64,000 bases of DNA from Ensifer sp. LC163 (GTDB taxonomy: Bacteria > Pseudomonadota > Alphaproteobacteria > Rhizobiales > Rhizobiaceae): NCBI RefSeq assembly GCF_001695855.1, contig NZ_MBSS01000001.1, positions 186,001 to 250,000 on the forward strand, in the 5' to 3' direction. Shown in pieces: positions 55,892-64,000 of this stretch. The notes beneath the pieces are model-generated. The model had not been told where the DNA came from. It worked only from the letters and a program-made list of their open reading frames with translations, and did no database searches. The number at the start of each line of letters is the position of its first letter. Positions within the stretch are counted from its first letter, which is position 1. The position numbers were made by a program, and so were the translations under genes.

Positions 55892-57055
55892 TTAGCGATA
55901 ATCCACCCAGATGCCGCCGGCGTCGGCCGAGCGCACGCAGTTCTCCACCCAGCGCACGCCCTCGAGCCCGGCATCGATGCCGGGGAAGACGAGGTCGTCG
56001 AGCCCCTCGGGCGTAAGGCCCCGCTTGCCGCCGATCGCCAGGGCGAAGCGGCGATAGAGATTGGCCCAGGCCTCGAACAGGCCCTCCGGGTGGCCGCCGC
56101 CGATGCGGTCGTCGATGCGGGCCTCCGGGTAGAGATAGTCCATGCCGCGCTCGAGGATGCGCACCGGATCGCCCTGGATCTCGTAGGAAAGCTGGTTCGG
56201 CCGCTCGTCCCACCATTCGATGCTGGCCTTCGAGCCGACGATGCGCACCTTCTGCCCGTGCATCGAGCCGGCATTGACGGCGCTCGACCAGACGGTGGCG
56301 ATCGCGCCATTGTCATATTCCATCAGGGTCACCGCATTGTCCTCGAGCGGCGCCCGGCTCTTGACGAAGCTTTGCCGCGTGCACATCAGCCGCTTGATCC
56401 TAAGCTGCGGCAGGATCACCTCGGAGAGGTAGAGCGGGTGCGTTCCGACATCGCCGAGCACATAGCTCGGCCCGGCAAATCTAGGGTCGACGCGCCAGCG
56501 GGTCGAAGGATTCTGCTCCTCGACGGCGGCGCTGTGGAAGCCATGGGCGAATTGCAGGTTGACGATGCGGATCTCGCCGAGATCGCCATGCCGCACCATG
56601 GCGCGGGCCTGCTCGATCATCTGGTGGCCGGCATAACCGTAGGTCACGCCGACGATGCGGCCGCGCGCCTCAGACAGCGCCTTCAGCTCCTGCGCCTCCG
56701 CAACGGTAAAGCAGAGCGGCTTTTCGCAGACCACATGCAGGTCGTGCTCGAGCGCCGCCTTGCAGATGGCGAAATGGGTGTTGTTGGGCGTCGCGATCGA
56801 CACCGCCTCGATGCCGTCGGGCCTCTTGGTCTCGGCGGAAAACATCGTCGCATAGTCGGCATAGCTGCGCGCTGCGTCGAGGCCGAGATCGAGGCCGAAG
56901 GCGCGGCCGCGCTCGGCATCGATGTCGAAGGCGCCGGCCACCAGCTCGAACGTATTGTCCCTCAGCGCCGCCGAGCGGTGGATCGAGCCGATCTGGCTGC
57001 CGCGCCCGCCGCCCACCATTGCCCAGCGGATCGGCCTTCTCTTCGTTTCCGTCAT
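55892..57055 (-). CDS. Gfo/Idh/MocA-family oxidoreductase
   Basis: The protein is 387 residues. The Rossmann start IRWAMVGGGRGSQIGSIHRSAA is followed by the catalytic-domain motif VVCEKPLCFTVAEAQEL (the EKP Lys) and GDVGTHPLYLSEVI with His. It uses NAD(P) to oxidise a sugar or polyol. It ends an operon with two TIM-barrel isomerases (57099, 58060), a typical inositol- or keto-sugar-type degradation set. Confidence 0.92.
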   Translation of the reverse strand: MTETKRRPIRWAMVGGGRGSQIGSIHRSAALRDNTFELVAGAFDIDAERGRAFGLDLGLDAARSYADYATMFSAETKRPDGIEAVSIATPNNTHFAICKAALEHDLHVVCEKPLCFTVAEAQELKALSEARGRIVGVTYGYAGHQMIEQARAMVRHGDLGEIRIVNLQFAHGFHSAAVEEQNPSTRWRVDPRFAGPSYVLGDVGTHPLYLSEVILPQLRIKRLMCTRQSFVKSRAPLEDNAVTLMEYDNGAIATVWSSAVNAGSMHGQKVRIVGSKASIEWWDERPNQLSYEIQGDPVRILERGMDYLYPEARIDDRIGGGHPEGLFEAWANLYRRFALAIGGKRGLTPEGLDDLVFPGIDAGLEGVRWVENCVRSADAGGIWVDYR

Positions 57056-57098
57056 GATCTTTTTTCCTGTGTGCTTGAGCGTTGGGTGCGTGCCAGTT

Positions 57099-58019
57099 TC
57101 AAAACCCGACCGAACGCAGATAGTCGCGGCTTTCCCTGACGTCCGCGAGGCTGCCGGCCACGCTTCTCGGATCGCGCTCCTGCTCCACCGTGATGAAGCC
57201 GTGGTAGCCGATCTCCTCCAGCGCTTGGCCGACGGCGGGATAGTCGATCACCCCTCGACCGATCGGGCACATCACCCCTTGAGCGCAGGCCTCGAAGAAG
57301 CGGATCTTTTCGCCCATCACCCGGTCGAGCACCGCCTGGTCGATATCCTTGAAATGGAGGTAGTCGAGCCGGTCGGCATAGCGCCGCAGCGTCTCCACCG
57401 GGTCCATGCCGGCGTAGTAGGTGTGGCCGGTGTCGAGGCAGAAGCCGGCAATCTCCTGCGGCACGTCGCCGGCGATCCGCTCGATCTCGTCGGCAAATTC
57501 GATATAGCCGCCGGCATGGGGATGGATCACGGCGCGCACGCCATATCCGCGGGCGCGCTCGGCGATCGCCTCGATATTGGCGACCAGGCCCGCCCAGGCC
57601 TCATCGGAGAGCCGCGGCGCGCGGTCGAAATGCCCGGCCGCATAGTCCCGCTCGTCATGGCCCCAGTCCATGACGGTGAGGTAAGGCGTTGCAAACCTCT
57701 GGCCGGCCACCTGTGGCGGCTGCGGCAGCCTTGTGATGGCGGCGCAGATCTCGTCCGTCTGACGCAGAAGGTTGTCGCGATTGTCAGGCGAAACCAGATC
57801 GTCGAAGATCGTGCCGGCGACGATGAACAGGTTGCGCTCGGCAAGTGCCGCGGCAACCAGCCGGTCGTCGAGCGGCACGTAACCGTAGGGCCCGAGCTCG
57901 AGCCCGCCATAGCCGGCGGCGGCCGCCTCGTCGAACACGCGGCTCCAGGCCGGCAGGTTGGGGTTGTTGACGTCGTCCACGCCCCAGCAGCAGGGGGCGG
58001 TCGTGATCGTGATGCTCAC
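57099..58019 (-). CDS. Sugar phosphate isomerase/epimerase (AP-endonuclease-2 fold)
   Basis: The protein is 306 residues from a GTG at 58019 (AAGGAATGAAGCC). TIM barrel with metal residues: GLELGPYGYVP, VIHPHAGGYIE, GFCLDTGHTYYAG, DYLHFKDID and GFITVEQE. It belongs to the IolE/xylose-isomerase-like family and likely isomerises or dehydrates the keto-sugar made by the neighbouring oxidoreductase. Confidence 0.9.
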   Translation of the reverse strand: MSITITTAPCCWGVDDVNNPNLPAWSRVFDEAAAAGYGGLELGPYGYVPLDDRLVAAALAERNLFIVAGTIFDDLVSPDNRDNLLRQTDEICAAITRLPQPPQVAGQRFATPYLTVMDWGHDERDYAAGHFDRAPRLSDEAWAGLVANIEAIAERARGYGVRAVIHPHAGGYIEFADEIERIAGDVPQEIAGFCLDTGHTYYAGMDPVETLRRYADRLDYLHFKDIDQAVLDRVMGEKIRFFEACAQGVMCPIGRGVIDYPAVGQALEEIGYHGFITVEQERDPRSVAGSLADVRESRDYLRSVGF

Positions 58020-58059
58020 GGCTTCATTCCTTGGTTGGATGATGGCGGCAGGCTTGGCC

Positions 58060-58968
58060 TCAGCCGCGCGTCCAGTATTTGTCGACGTATTTCTGGATCT
58101 CGGCGCGCATGAACTTGCCGGAAGCATCCGCACGTTCTTCCCAGCCGAAGACGCAGGCCGTGACGATGCCGTCGAAGCCGACCTCCGCGAGCGAGGAGAA
58201 GAACACGTCCCAGTCGATCTCGCCCTGGTACATGTCCATGTGCTGGTGGATCGTCACCTTGGCGCCCGGCGGGTTGACGATGTAGCGCAGGCCCGAGGAG
58301 GCCTTGTGATTGTAGGTATCGGCCACATGCACATGGGCGATCAGCGGCCCGGCGTCGCGGATCATCTTGGCCATGTCATCACCGAAATAGAAAGTGTGCG
58401 GCGCGCAATAGAGGAATTTTACGTTTTTCGAGCCGATGGTCTTCAGCATGTCGATCGCCGGATGCAGCGTCTCGCACCAGTCCTCCGGATGCGGCTCCAT
58501 GTTGAGCGTCACGCCCTCCTTCTCGAAGACCGGCACCAGTTCCTCGATCGACCGCCACCAGGCCGCCTCGCTGTGTTCATGCGTATGCATGCCGCCGCAG
58601 CAGCTCAACCGGTGGCCGCGATCCGGCGAAGGCCCGCGGCCGAACTCCGAATTCATGGTGTCGCAATCCATCTCGACGGCGATGCGGATCGCTTCCTTCC
58701 AGTAGCGCACCGCGGCCTGGCGCTCGTCCTCATGCGGGCTAGCCCAACGATACATCGGCAGCAGGGATGCGAGCTTGACGCCATGGTCCTTCAACGCCGA
58801 TTTGAACTCGGCGATACGCTCCTTGTGCGCCCGCGGCCGCACCCACCAGGGCAGGAAGTCGTCGCGCGGCGACAGTTCGATGTGGTCGTAGCCGAGCTCG
58901 GCCGCCTTGCGGCAAAGCTCGCTGAGCCCGAGATGACGGTGCATATGGGGGTCGAGTGCGATTTTCAT
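58060..58968 (-). CDS. Sugar phosphate isomerase/epimerase, second paralogue
   Basis: The protein is 302 residues. GGAGGAGCACC precedes the ATG, the strongest site of the operon. The barrel has MKIALDPHMHR, YDHIELSPRDDFLP, LNMEPHPEDWCET, HVHVADTYNH and GFDGIVTACVFGWEE. It begins the operon 58968-55892 and lies divergent from the LacI regulator. A Cys-rich insert, GHRLSCCGGMHTHEHSE, may bind a second metal. Confidence 0.9.
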   Translation of the reverse strand: MKIALDPHMHRHLGLSELCRKAAELGYDHIELSPRDDFLPWWVRPRAHKERIAEFKSALKDHGVKLASLLPMYRWASPHEDERQAAVRYWKEAIRIAVEMDCDTMNSEFGRGPSPDRGHRLSCCGGMHTHEHSEAAWWRSIEELVPVFEKEGVTLNMEPHPEDWCETLHPAIDMLKTIGSKNVKFLYCAPHTFYFGDDMAKMIRDAGPLIAHVHVADTYNHKASSGLRYIVNPPGAKVTIHQHMDMYQGEIDWDVFFSSLAEVGFDGIVTACVFGWEERADASGKFMRAEIQKYVDKYWTRG

Positions 58969-59098
58969 GGTGCTCCTCCATCATCGCCGCGCATCCCTGC
59001 CGGCGGATGATCCTTCGCGGGATCGTTTCGAACTTCGGTCTCTCCTCCCGAATTGCCTGCAGGATAGCCCTGCCCCCGGCCCGGCTCCAATGCTTCGG

Positions 59099-59114
59099 TG
59101 ATCAAATTTGATCA
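59099..59114. promoter_or_regulatory. Palindrome TGATCAAATTTGATCA, candidate LacI operator
   Basis: A perfect 16-base palindrome lies between the divergent isomerase and LacI-type regulator genes, 54 bases before the regulator start. Position and symmetry suit a LacI-family operator controlling both directions. Confidence 0.65.
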
Positions 59115-59167
59115 TTGACGACACAGGCATCGAGTGCTGATCTGCGATCGAAGATTTGGAGGTGATG

Positions 59168-60187
59168 GTGGCAAAAGCGACGTTGAGGGATGTGGCGGCA
59201 GCAGCCGGAGTCGGCACCGCCACGGTCGAGCGCGTCTTGAACGGTCGCGGCGGTGTGCGGCCGGAAACGGTCGAAAAAGTCCTGCTCGCCGTGAGAAGGC
59301 TCGGCTATGGCCGCGCGCTGCCGGAAAGCCATCGCGGCATCATCCGCATCGAGGTCATACTCGTTCGGCCGGAGACCAGTTTCTACTCGCGCATGAACCA
59401 GGCCTTCGAGCGCATCGCCGCCTCGCTCGACCACAGCATCGCCGTCCACCGCACCTTTGCCCGCGAAAACGACCCGGTCGATTTTGTCCGCATCATCGCC
59501 ACCCCGAAACTGCGACGCTCGGCGCTGATCGTCGTGGCCCCGGACCATCCCGATGTGGTCGAGAGCGTCAGAAAGGCGGCAAGCCTCGGCATTCCCGTCG
59601 TCCAGATCATGACCCGTCCGGCGCCGGAACTGCCCTATGTCGGCATCGACAACTACGCTGCCGGGCGCACGGCCGCCCACTACATGTCACAGATGCTTTC
59701 GGCGCGTACCGGTTCCTTCGTCGCGCTCTGCCATAGCGGCGCCTACGAGAACCACAAGGAACGCATTCGCGGCTTCTCCACCTATCTCGACGAGCAGGGC
59801 GACGCGGCTCACCGCTTCACGCAAGTGATGTTCGACCGCGACGACGAACACGATGCGATGGAGCTTCTCGGCAGAGCCCTTGCCCGCGACCCCGATATCA
59901 TCGGCGTCTACAGCGCCGGCGGCGACAACAACGGCGTCGCCAAGGTGCTGCAGGCCAATGCGCTGAAGAGTGGGGCCGACGCCAAAATCTTCTGGGTCGG
60001 CCATGAACTGACCGAGCGGACGCGGCGCTACCTGCGCCAACGGCTGATGTCGATCGTGCTCGACCAGGCGCCCGAGATCCAGGCCCGGCGCTCGATCGAC
60101 CTGACCCTGAAAAGTCTCGGCCTCATGGAGGTGGAGGTCAGCACCGAGCCCGTACGCTTCCTGACCGTCACCTCGGAAAATCTTTGA
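59168..60187 (+). CDS. LacI-family regulator
   Basis: The protein is 339 residues from a GTG at 59168 with GGAGG five bases upstream; the ATG immediately before is too close to it. HTH: TLRDVAAAAGVGTATVERVLNGRGGVRPETVEKVLLAVRRLGYG, then a periplasmic-binding-like sugar domain (VVQIMTRPAPELPYVGIDNYAAGRTAAHYM, IIGVYSAGGDNNGVAKVL). It is of the group that regulates rhizose/inositol-type sugar operons. It probably represses the operon 58968-55892 until its sugar is present. Confidence 0.93.
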   Translation: MAKATLRDVAAAAGVGTATVERVLNGRGGVRPETVEKVLLAVRRLGYGRALPESHRGIIRIEVILVRPETSFYSRMNQAFERIAASLDHSIAVHRTFARENDPVDFVRIIATPKLRRSALIVVAPDHPDVVESVRKAASLGIPVVQIMTRPAPELPYVGIDNYAAGRTAAHYMSQMLSARTGSFVALCHSGAYENHKERIRGFSTYLDEQGDAAHRFTQVMFDRDDEHDAMELLGRALARDPDIIGVYSAGGDNNGVAKVLQANALKSGADAKIFWVGHELTERTRRYLRQRLMSIVLDQAPEIQARRSIDLTLKSLGLMEVEVSTEPVRFLTVTSENL

Positions 60188-60522
60188 TCGAACACCCGCC
60201 TGCGGCCAGTATCTGCGTCGAAAACAGTGCCATTTCCCATCCGAAGCGCGCGCTCAGCGCACTTTTTTCCGGGGGCGGTTGCCTCGCTCATGGCCCTGTA
60301 TCGTAAGGTTTCCAAACGATTTTTCTCGGGAGCGACCGGGGTCTGGCCGGCCGGTGGTGCCGCTCTATCCACTCAAAAATGCCTTGGCCAGGTTGCCTTG
60401 ACGGCCGCCCTGACTATATTAGCGATGCCTGATCGCCACTCATTGTTCGAGTCGCACGATACTTTCGGGCCCCCTTCACCCGACGAAACTCCTTGTCGGT
60501 GGACCAACGAAGGAGACACTTC
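60188..60522. other. Gap before the small Xre gene
   Basis: This 335-base gap has a weak hairpin before a run of T (near 60244-60272) that could end the LacI transcript. No gene accepted. Confidence 0.35.
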
Positions 60523-60768
60523 ATGTCCTTTAAGAAAAATCTGAATAAGGCTTCCGACGCCACTGTTTCCCGCGTCAGCATCGGAGCCGCTGTAAAGCGT
60601 TCGCGTGAATCCCACGGCTACACCGTCGATGAAATGTCGGTCACCACAGGCCTGACAGAAACGGAAATTTCCAAGGTCGAACTCGGCGCCGATACCGATC
60701 CCGTCAAGCTGCAGCGCATCGCCGCTGCCTTGCAAGTCCCGCCTGCCGCCTTCACCGCCATGCGATAA
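60523..60768 (+). CDS. Small Xre-type helix-turn-helix protein
   Basis: The protein is 81 residues. AAGGAGACACTTC precedes the ATG. Almost the entire protein is one HTH_3 domain (IGAAVKRSRESHGYTVDEMSVTTGLTETEISKVELGADTDPVKLQRIAAALQVPPAAF). It is probably a transcription regulator; no partner toxin gene is adjacent. Followed by a hairpin at 60927. Confidence 0.88.
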   Translation: MSFKKNLNKASDATVSRVSIGAAVKRSRESHGYTVDEMSVTTGLTETEISKVELGADTDPVKLQRIAAALQVPPAAFTAMR

Positions 60769-60926
60769 CGGCGGTGCCGGGCATATCGTGCCCAAACCGG
60801 GCGCCCTGCCCACCCCGAAATGCGGACTGGAAAGACCATTCTCTTGCAGCAAGGCGTAACCGCCGCTGCTTCAAGCCGAGAGTCTGAACTGAAATCTGGC
60901 CTTCACGACCATTGGCTCAAAAGGGA

Positions 60927-60949
60927 AAGCCGGGGTTTTGCCCCGGCTT
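60927..60949. terminator. Shared bidirectional terminator
   Basis: AAGCCGGGG pairs with CCCCGGCTT around five bases. It is followed by CCTTC on the plus side and TCCCTTTT on the minus side, so it could serve both the Xre gene and the convergent sulfatase. Confidence 0.65.
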
Positions 60950-60987
60950 CCTTCATATGTGCCCCCTCGTGCGAGAGCGTGCGGCCT

Positions 60988-63438
60988 TCATTGCCGCGAC
61001 AGATACACCTTCATCTTCGCCGCCATATCCTCGACAGGCTCGCCGGTCACGTCGACCAGTGCCTTCTTCACCACGCCGGTAAACGGATAGGGCGCCTTGT
61101 AGGCCGTATCCATGGTCGGTGACCCGGAATCCGCCCCGACGCAGACGCCTGCGGCGAGGCCAAGCGAAATCGGGATCGTCACCGGCAGGTCGCCACTGCC
61201 GGCCTGCTTGCCGTCGACGAACAGCTTGATATTGGCCGGTACGCCCTTGCCCTTGGCGATGTCGGCCTTACCGGTCGGAGTGAACTCGAAGCTGAAGATG
61301 TGATCGCCTTCGGGAATGGCCGCGTCCGACTGCACGGTGAAGCGCTGGTCGGCGACATAATTGTAGCCGTAGATCAGCTTGTCACCCTGGACGTAGAACG
61401 AGAACCCGCCGTCGACGCCGCCCATCGAGAGCAGCACGCCCTCCGCGCCGCCCTTCGGCACATTCGCCTCCACCGAGATCGAGTGGGCGACATTGACGAG
61501 ATAGGGAGCGGCGCTGCCGGGCACGAGCTGGGTATCCGGGTAGTAGATGTACTTCTTGCGATTGGCCGCGATCTGCGGGCGTTCATCGGCAAAGCGCGCG
61601 GTACCGCGGCTGTCGATCGGCAACACGTTGTATTTGCCCGCCTCGACATACCACATGCCGATCATCGCGATCAGCCGGTCGCGTTCCGTCTCGGCCAAGT
61701 TCTTCGTCTCCGAAAAATCCTCCTTGAGGTTGTAGAGCTCCCACCCCTTGGCATCGAGCTCGATGAGTTTTTCATACGAGATCGGCGCGCCGAAGGTCAG
61801 GCCCGACTCCGTGAAGGAGGTTCCCGGCCACGGGCACACCGCACGCCAGCCGTCGTGATAGAGCGAGCGGTGCCCGAACATCTCGAAATACTGGGTGATA
61901 TGCAGCGACGGCGCATCGGCGTCATCGAAGGAGGACTTCAGGCTGAAGCCCTGGATCGGCGACTGGGTGACGCCGCGGATCTGCGCCGGCGGCTCGATCC
62001 CCAGCGCATCGAGCACTGTCGGCACCATGTCGATCCCATGGCAGTACTGGCTGCGGATCTCGCCCCTGGTCTTGATGCCCTTGGGCCAGACGATCATGAA
62101 CGGATCGGACACGCCGCCGCGATAGGTCTCCCGCTTCCAGCGGCGGAAGGGCGTGTTGCCGGCATGGGTCCAGCCGAAGGCATAGTGGTTGAAATATTTC
62201 GGGCCACCGAGATCATCGATCGCGGCGAGGTTCTGCTGGAGATCGTCAGGCACGTTGTTGAAGAACTTGCCTTCGTTGACCGAGCCGTTCGGCCCGCCTT
62301 CGGCACTGGCGCCATTGTCGGAAACGACCATGATCAGCGTGTTTTCGTATTCGCCCATGTCCTTCAGGAAGGCGATCAGCTCGCCGATATAATGGTCGGT
62401 GTGTTCGAGGAAGCCTGCAAAGACCTCCATCATTCGGGCAAACAGCCGCCGTTCGTCGGCCGACAGTTTCTGCCAGTCCTGCACATCCGGGTCGTGGCGC
62501 GACAGAACGGTATTCTCCGGGATGATGCCGATCTGCTTCTGTTTGGCGAAGACCTTTTCGCGATAGGCATCCCAGCCGTCGTCGAACTGGCCCTTGTATT
62601 TGTCGGCCCATTCCTTCGGCACGTGATGAGGCGCGTGCATCGCGCCGGGGGCGAAGTAGACGAAGAAGGGTTTGTTGGGCGCCACCTGCTTGGAGTCAGC
62701 GATCATCGACTTGGCCTTGGCGACCAGATCCGGCGTCAGGTGATACCCCTCTTCCGGCGTCTTGTCCGGCTCCGTCTGGCTGTTGTCGCGCACCAGTTCC
62801 GGATAATACTGGTGGGTATCGCCGCCGAGGAAGCCGAAGTAGCGCTCGAACCCCCGCCCCAGTGGCCAGCGGCTGTAGGGCCCGGCCGCCGAAGTCTGCT
62901 CGGCCGGCGTCAGGTGCCACTTGCCGAGCGCATAGCAATTGTAGCCGTTCTGCTGCAGGATTTCCGAGAGGAAGCCGTTTTCGAACGGTATCTGGCCGTT
63001 CGCACCGGGGAACCCCTCCGAGCCCTCGGTGATGCAGGCCATGCCGTTTGAGTGGTGGTTGCGTCCGGTGAGAAAGCAGGATCGCGAGGGCGAGCAAAGC
63101 GCCGTCGTGTGCATGTTGCTGTAACGCAGACCGTCGGCGGCAAGCGCATCCAAGTTGGGCGTGTGGATCGGGCTGCCGAAACAGCCGAGCTGGCCGAAGC
63201 CCGTGTCGTCGAGAACGATGAACAGCACATTGGCGGTCCCCTCGCGCGCCCTTGTCGGCGCCGGCCAGGCGGGCTGCGAAACATCGAACGTGCGCCCGAT
63301 GACGCCGGAGAATGCCTGTCCCGGCGGGTATTCCTTCAGTTCGGCCTCAGCCGGGCGGGCGCTGAGCCCTGCAGTCGCGGCAATGGCTGTGCTGCCAAGC
63401 AAAACGCCGCGACGTGTCAGTTTGATATCGTCACTCAT
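60988..63438 (-). CDS. Large arylsulfatase, Tat-exported
   Basis: The protein is 816 residues. The twin-arginine signal is LTRRGVLLGSTAIAATAG. The sulfatase core has NVLFIVLDDTGFGQLGCFG, the formylglycine motif CSPSR (Cys115, the classical C-x-P-x-R), GKWHLTP, VVSDNGAS and CHGIDMVPTVLDALG. A C-terminal beta-sandwich (GGVDGGFSFYVQGDKLIYGYNYVADQRF, LFVDGKQAG) resembles carbohydrate-binding modules. GGAGGAAGGCAG precedes the start. It is distinct from the sulfatase at 35812. Confidence 0.93.
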   Translation of the reverse strand: MSDDIKLTRRGVLLGSTAIAATAGLSARPAEAELKEYPPGQAFSGVIGRTFDVSQPAWPAPTRAREGTANVLFIVLDDTGFGQLGCFGSPIHTPNLDALAADGLRYSNMHTTALCSPSRSCFLTGRNHHSNGMACITEGSEGFPGANGQIPFENGFLSEILQQNGYNCYALGKWHLTPAEQTSAAGPYSRWPLGRGFERYFGFLGGDTHQYYPELVRDNSQTEPDKTPEEGYHLTPDLVAKAKSMIADSKQVAPNKPFFVYFAPGAMHAPHHVPKEWADKYKGQFDDGWDAYREKVFAKQKQIGIIPENTVLSRHDPDVQDWQKLSADERRLFARMMEVFAGFLEHTDHYIGELIAFLKDMGEYENTLIMVVSDNGASAEGGPNGSVNEGKFFNNVPDDLQQNLAAIDDLGGPKYFNHYAFGWTHAGNTPFRRWKRETYRGGVSDPFMIVWPKGIKTRGEIRSQYCHGIDMVPTVLDALGIEPPAQIRGVTQSPIQGFSLKSSFDDADAPSLHITQYFEMFGHRSLYHDGWRAVCPWPGTSFTESGLTFGAPISYEKLIELDAKGWELYNLKEDFSETKNLAETERDRLIAMIGMWYVEAGKYNVLPIDSRGTARFADERPQIAANRKKYIYYPDTQLVPGSAAPYLVNVAHSISVEANVPKGGAEGVLLSMGGVDGGFSFYVQGDKLIYGYNYVADQRFTVQSDAAIPEGDHIFSFEFTPTGKADIAKGKGVPANIKLFVDGKQAGSGDLPVTIPISLGLAAGVCVGADSGSPTMDTAYKAPYPFTGVVKKALVDVTGEPVEDMAAKMKVYLSRQ

Positions 63439-63772
63439 CTGCCTTCCTCCGTTATCCGGTCATGCTTGATTAGAGGTCATGGGGAGTAGGAAAGACTGCG
63501 CGCCCATTGGGGGCGTATCGATGCGGCGCGAAATTTAGCACAAACTAAACTTAAGGGCTATGTTTACCCCCTTCATCACCACTGCAAGTGTCGCGCGGTG
63601 AGCGCATCGACAAAAAGAAAAGCCGAGGTTTTCACCCCGGCTTTCCGCATGTGTCTGATGGCTACAGCGCCGCGCGTCAAATATGACGCGCAAAGGACGC
63701 TGTAACGCTTTAAACTTGCTGCATAATTTTATCCTTAAATCGGATCCGATTTAAGGAATTATGCCGTAAGGC
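63439..63772. other. Sulfatase promoter region and RIME
   Basis: A+T-rich from about 63530 to 63570, probably the sulfatase promoter. A hairpin with imperfect AAGCCGAGG/CCCGGCTT arms is at 63622-63645, then the RIME1 copy 8 near ilvC. Confidence 0.45.
63662..63769 (-). repeat. RIME1-like repeat, copy 8 (reverse)
   Basis: CTACAGCGCCGCGCGTCAAA...GACGCGCAAAGGACGCTGTAA, then TGCTGCATAATTTTATCC...GGAATTATGCCGTAA on the plus strand. It abuts the ilvC stop codon (63773) by three bases. Confidence 0.88.
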
Positions 63773-64000
63773 TTAGTTCTTCGCCTTGTCGACCAGCTTG
63801 TTCTTGCCGATCCAGGGCATCATGCCGCGCAGCTTGGCGCCGACTTCTTCGATCTGGTGGGCGTCGTTGACGCGGCGGATGCCCTTGAAGCGGGCCGCAC
63901 CCGACTTGTACTCCTGCATCCATTCCGAGGTGAACTTGCCGGTCTGGATGTCTTTGAGGACGCGCTTCATCTCGGCCTTGGTTTCTTCGGTGATGATGCG
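63773..64000 (-). CDS. ilvC: Ketol-acid reductoisomerase IlvC, C-terminal part (gene cut by window)
   Basis: The last 75 residues are present, ending [39 protein letters not shown]. The segment [17 protein letters not shown] is diagnostic of class I KARI, the NADPH-dependent second step of branched-chain amino-acid synthesis. The frame is open to the right edge; its start lies outside. Confidence 0.95.
   Translation of the reverse strand, partial: RIITEETKAEMKRVLKDIQTGKFTSEWMQEYKSGAARFKGIRRVNDAHQIEEVGAKLRGMMPWIGKNKLVDKAKN

Noticed and set aside
61300-63051. 583-codon open frame antisense to the large sulfatase
   Set aside because: Same reason: complementary to a certain gene, with atypical composition.

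Overview
The window is chromosomal DNA of an alphaproteobacterium of the Rhizobiaceae, most likely Sinorhizobium/Ensifer. The reasons are high G+C coding sequence, a short tail-less second FtsZ, a RopB/Omp25-type porin-like protein, and many copies of the two-palindrome intergenic repeats described from rhizobia (RIME). From memory, the gene set between ftsZ2 and ilvC resembles one chromosomal arm of S. meliloti; I could not check this. No rRNA, tRNA, CRISPR array, prophage or complete insertion sequence was seen.

Layout. 0-9 kb: a secreted lipase (cut by the window edge), ftsZ2, a glutathione transferase (GST), an isolated HEPN-like protein, and a three-gene Fe(III)-type ABC importer. 9-17 kb: a CxxC carboxymuconolactone decarboxylase-like protein coupled to an ECF41-type sigma factor with a matching promoter; a TetR repressor with a double operator facing an exported RidA-like protein; a GST; and an orphan amino-acid binding protein plus an M81 peptidase divergent from a LysR regulator. 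17-28 kb: a VOC protein, an EF-G paralogue, a GST, an outer-membrane protein, an unexplained hydrolase/unknown gene pair, an aldo/keto reductase, a RES/Xre toxin-antitoxin pair, and a LysR gene divergent from a cupin/aldo-keto reductase operon. 29-41 kb: an outer-membrane barrel, LysR/MFS, a siderophore-interacting flavoprotein, a PLP aminotransferase, a Tat-exported sulfatase, a GST, a methyltransferase, a 32-residue membrane peptide and a DMT exporter. 41-47 kb: a lipoprotein, an L,D-transpeptidase, a betaine-type binding protein, a DUF457-like membrane protein, then seven tightly packed short genes bracketed by two cold-shock-domain proteins. 48-64 kb: a persulfide dioxygenase-rhodanese, a 1-Cys peroxiredoxin, an adenylate cyclase/TolB/TPR protein with a MITE directly upstream, arginase-like and MYG1-like proteins, a MarR-GNAT fusion, LysE, a LacI-controlled sugar/polyol-type catabolic operon, a small Xre regulator, a second sulfatase and the 3' end of ilvC.

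The main themes are stress and detoxification (four GSTs, peroxiredoxin, persulfide dioxygenase, VOC, aldo/keto reductases), solute uptake, and many small regulators with visible operators. Two features stand out. Intergenic repeats repeatedly supply the stop codons or last codons of neighbouring genes. Several regulators have well-formed inverted-repeat operators next to them (TetR, MarR-GNAT, LacI, RES/Xre).
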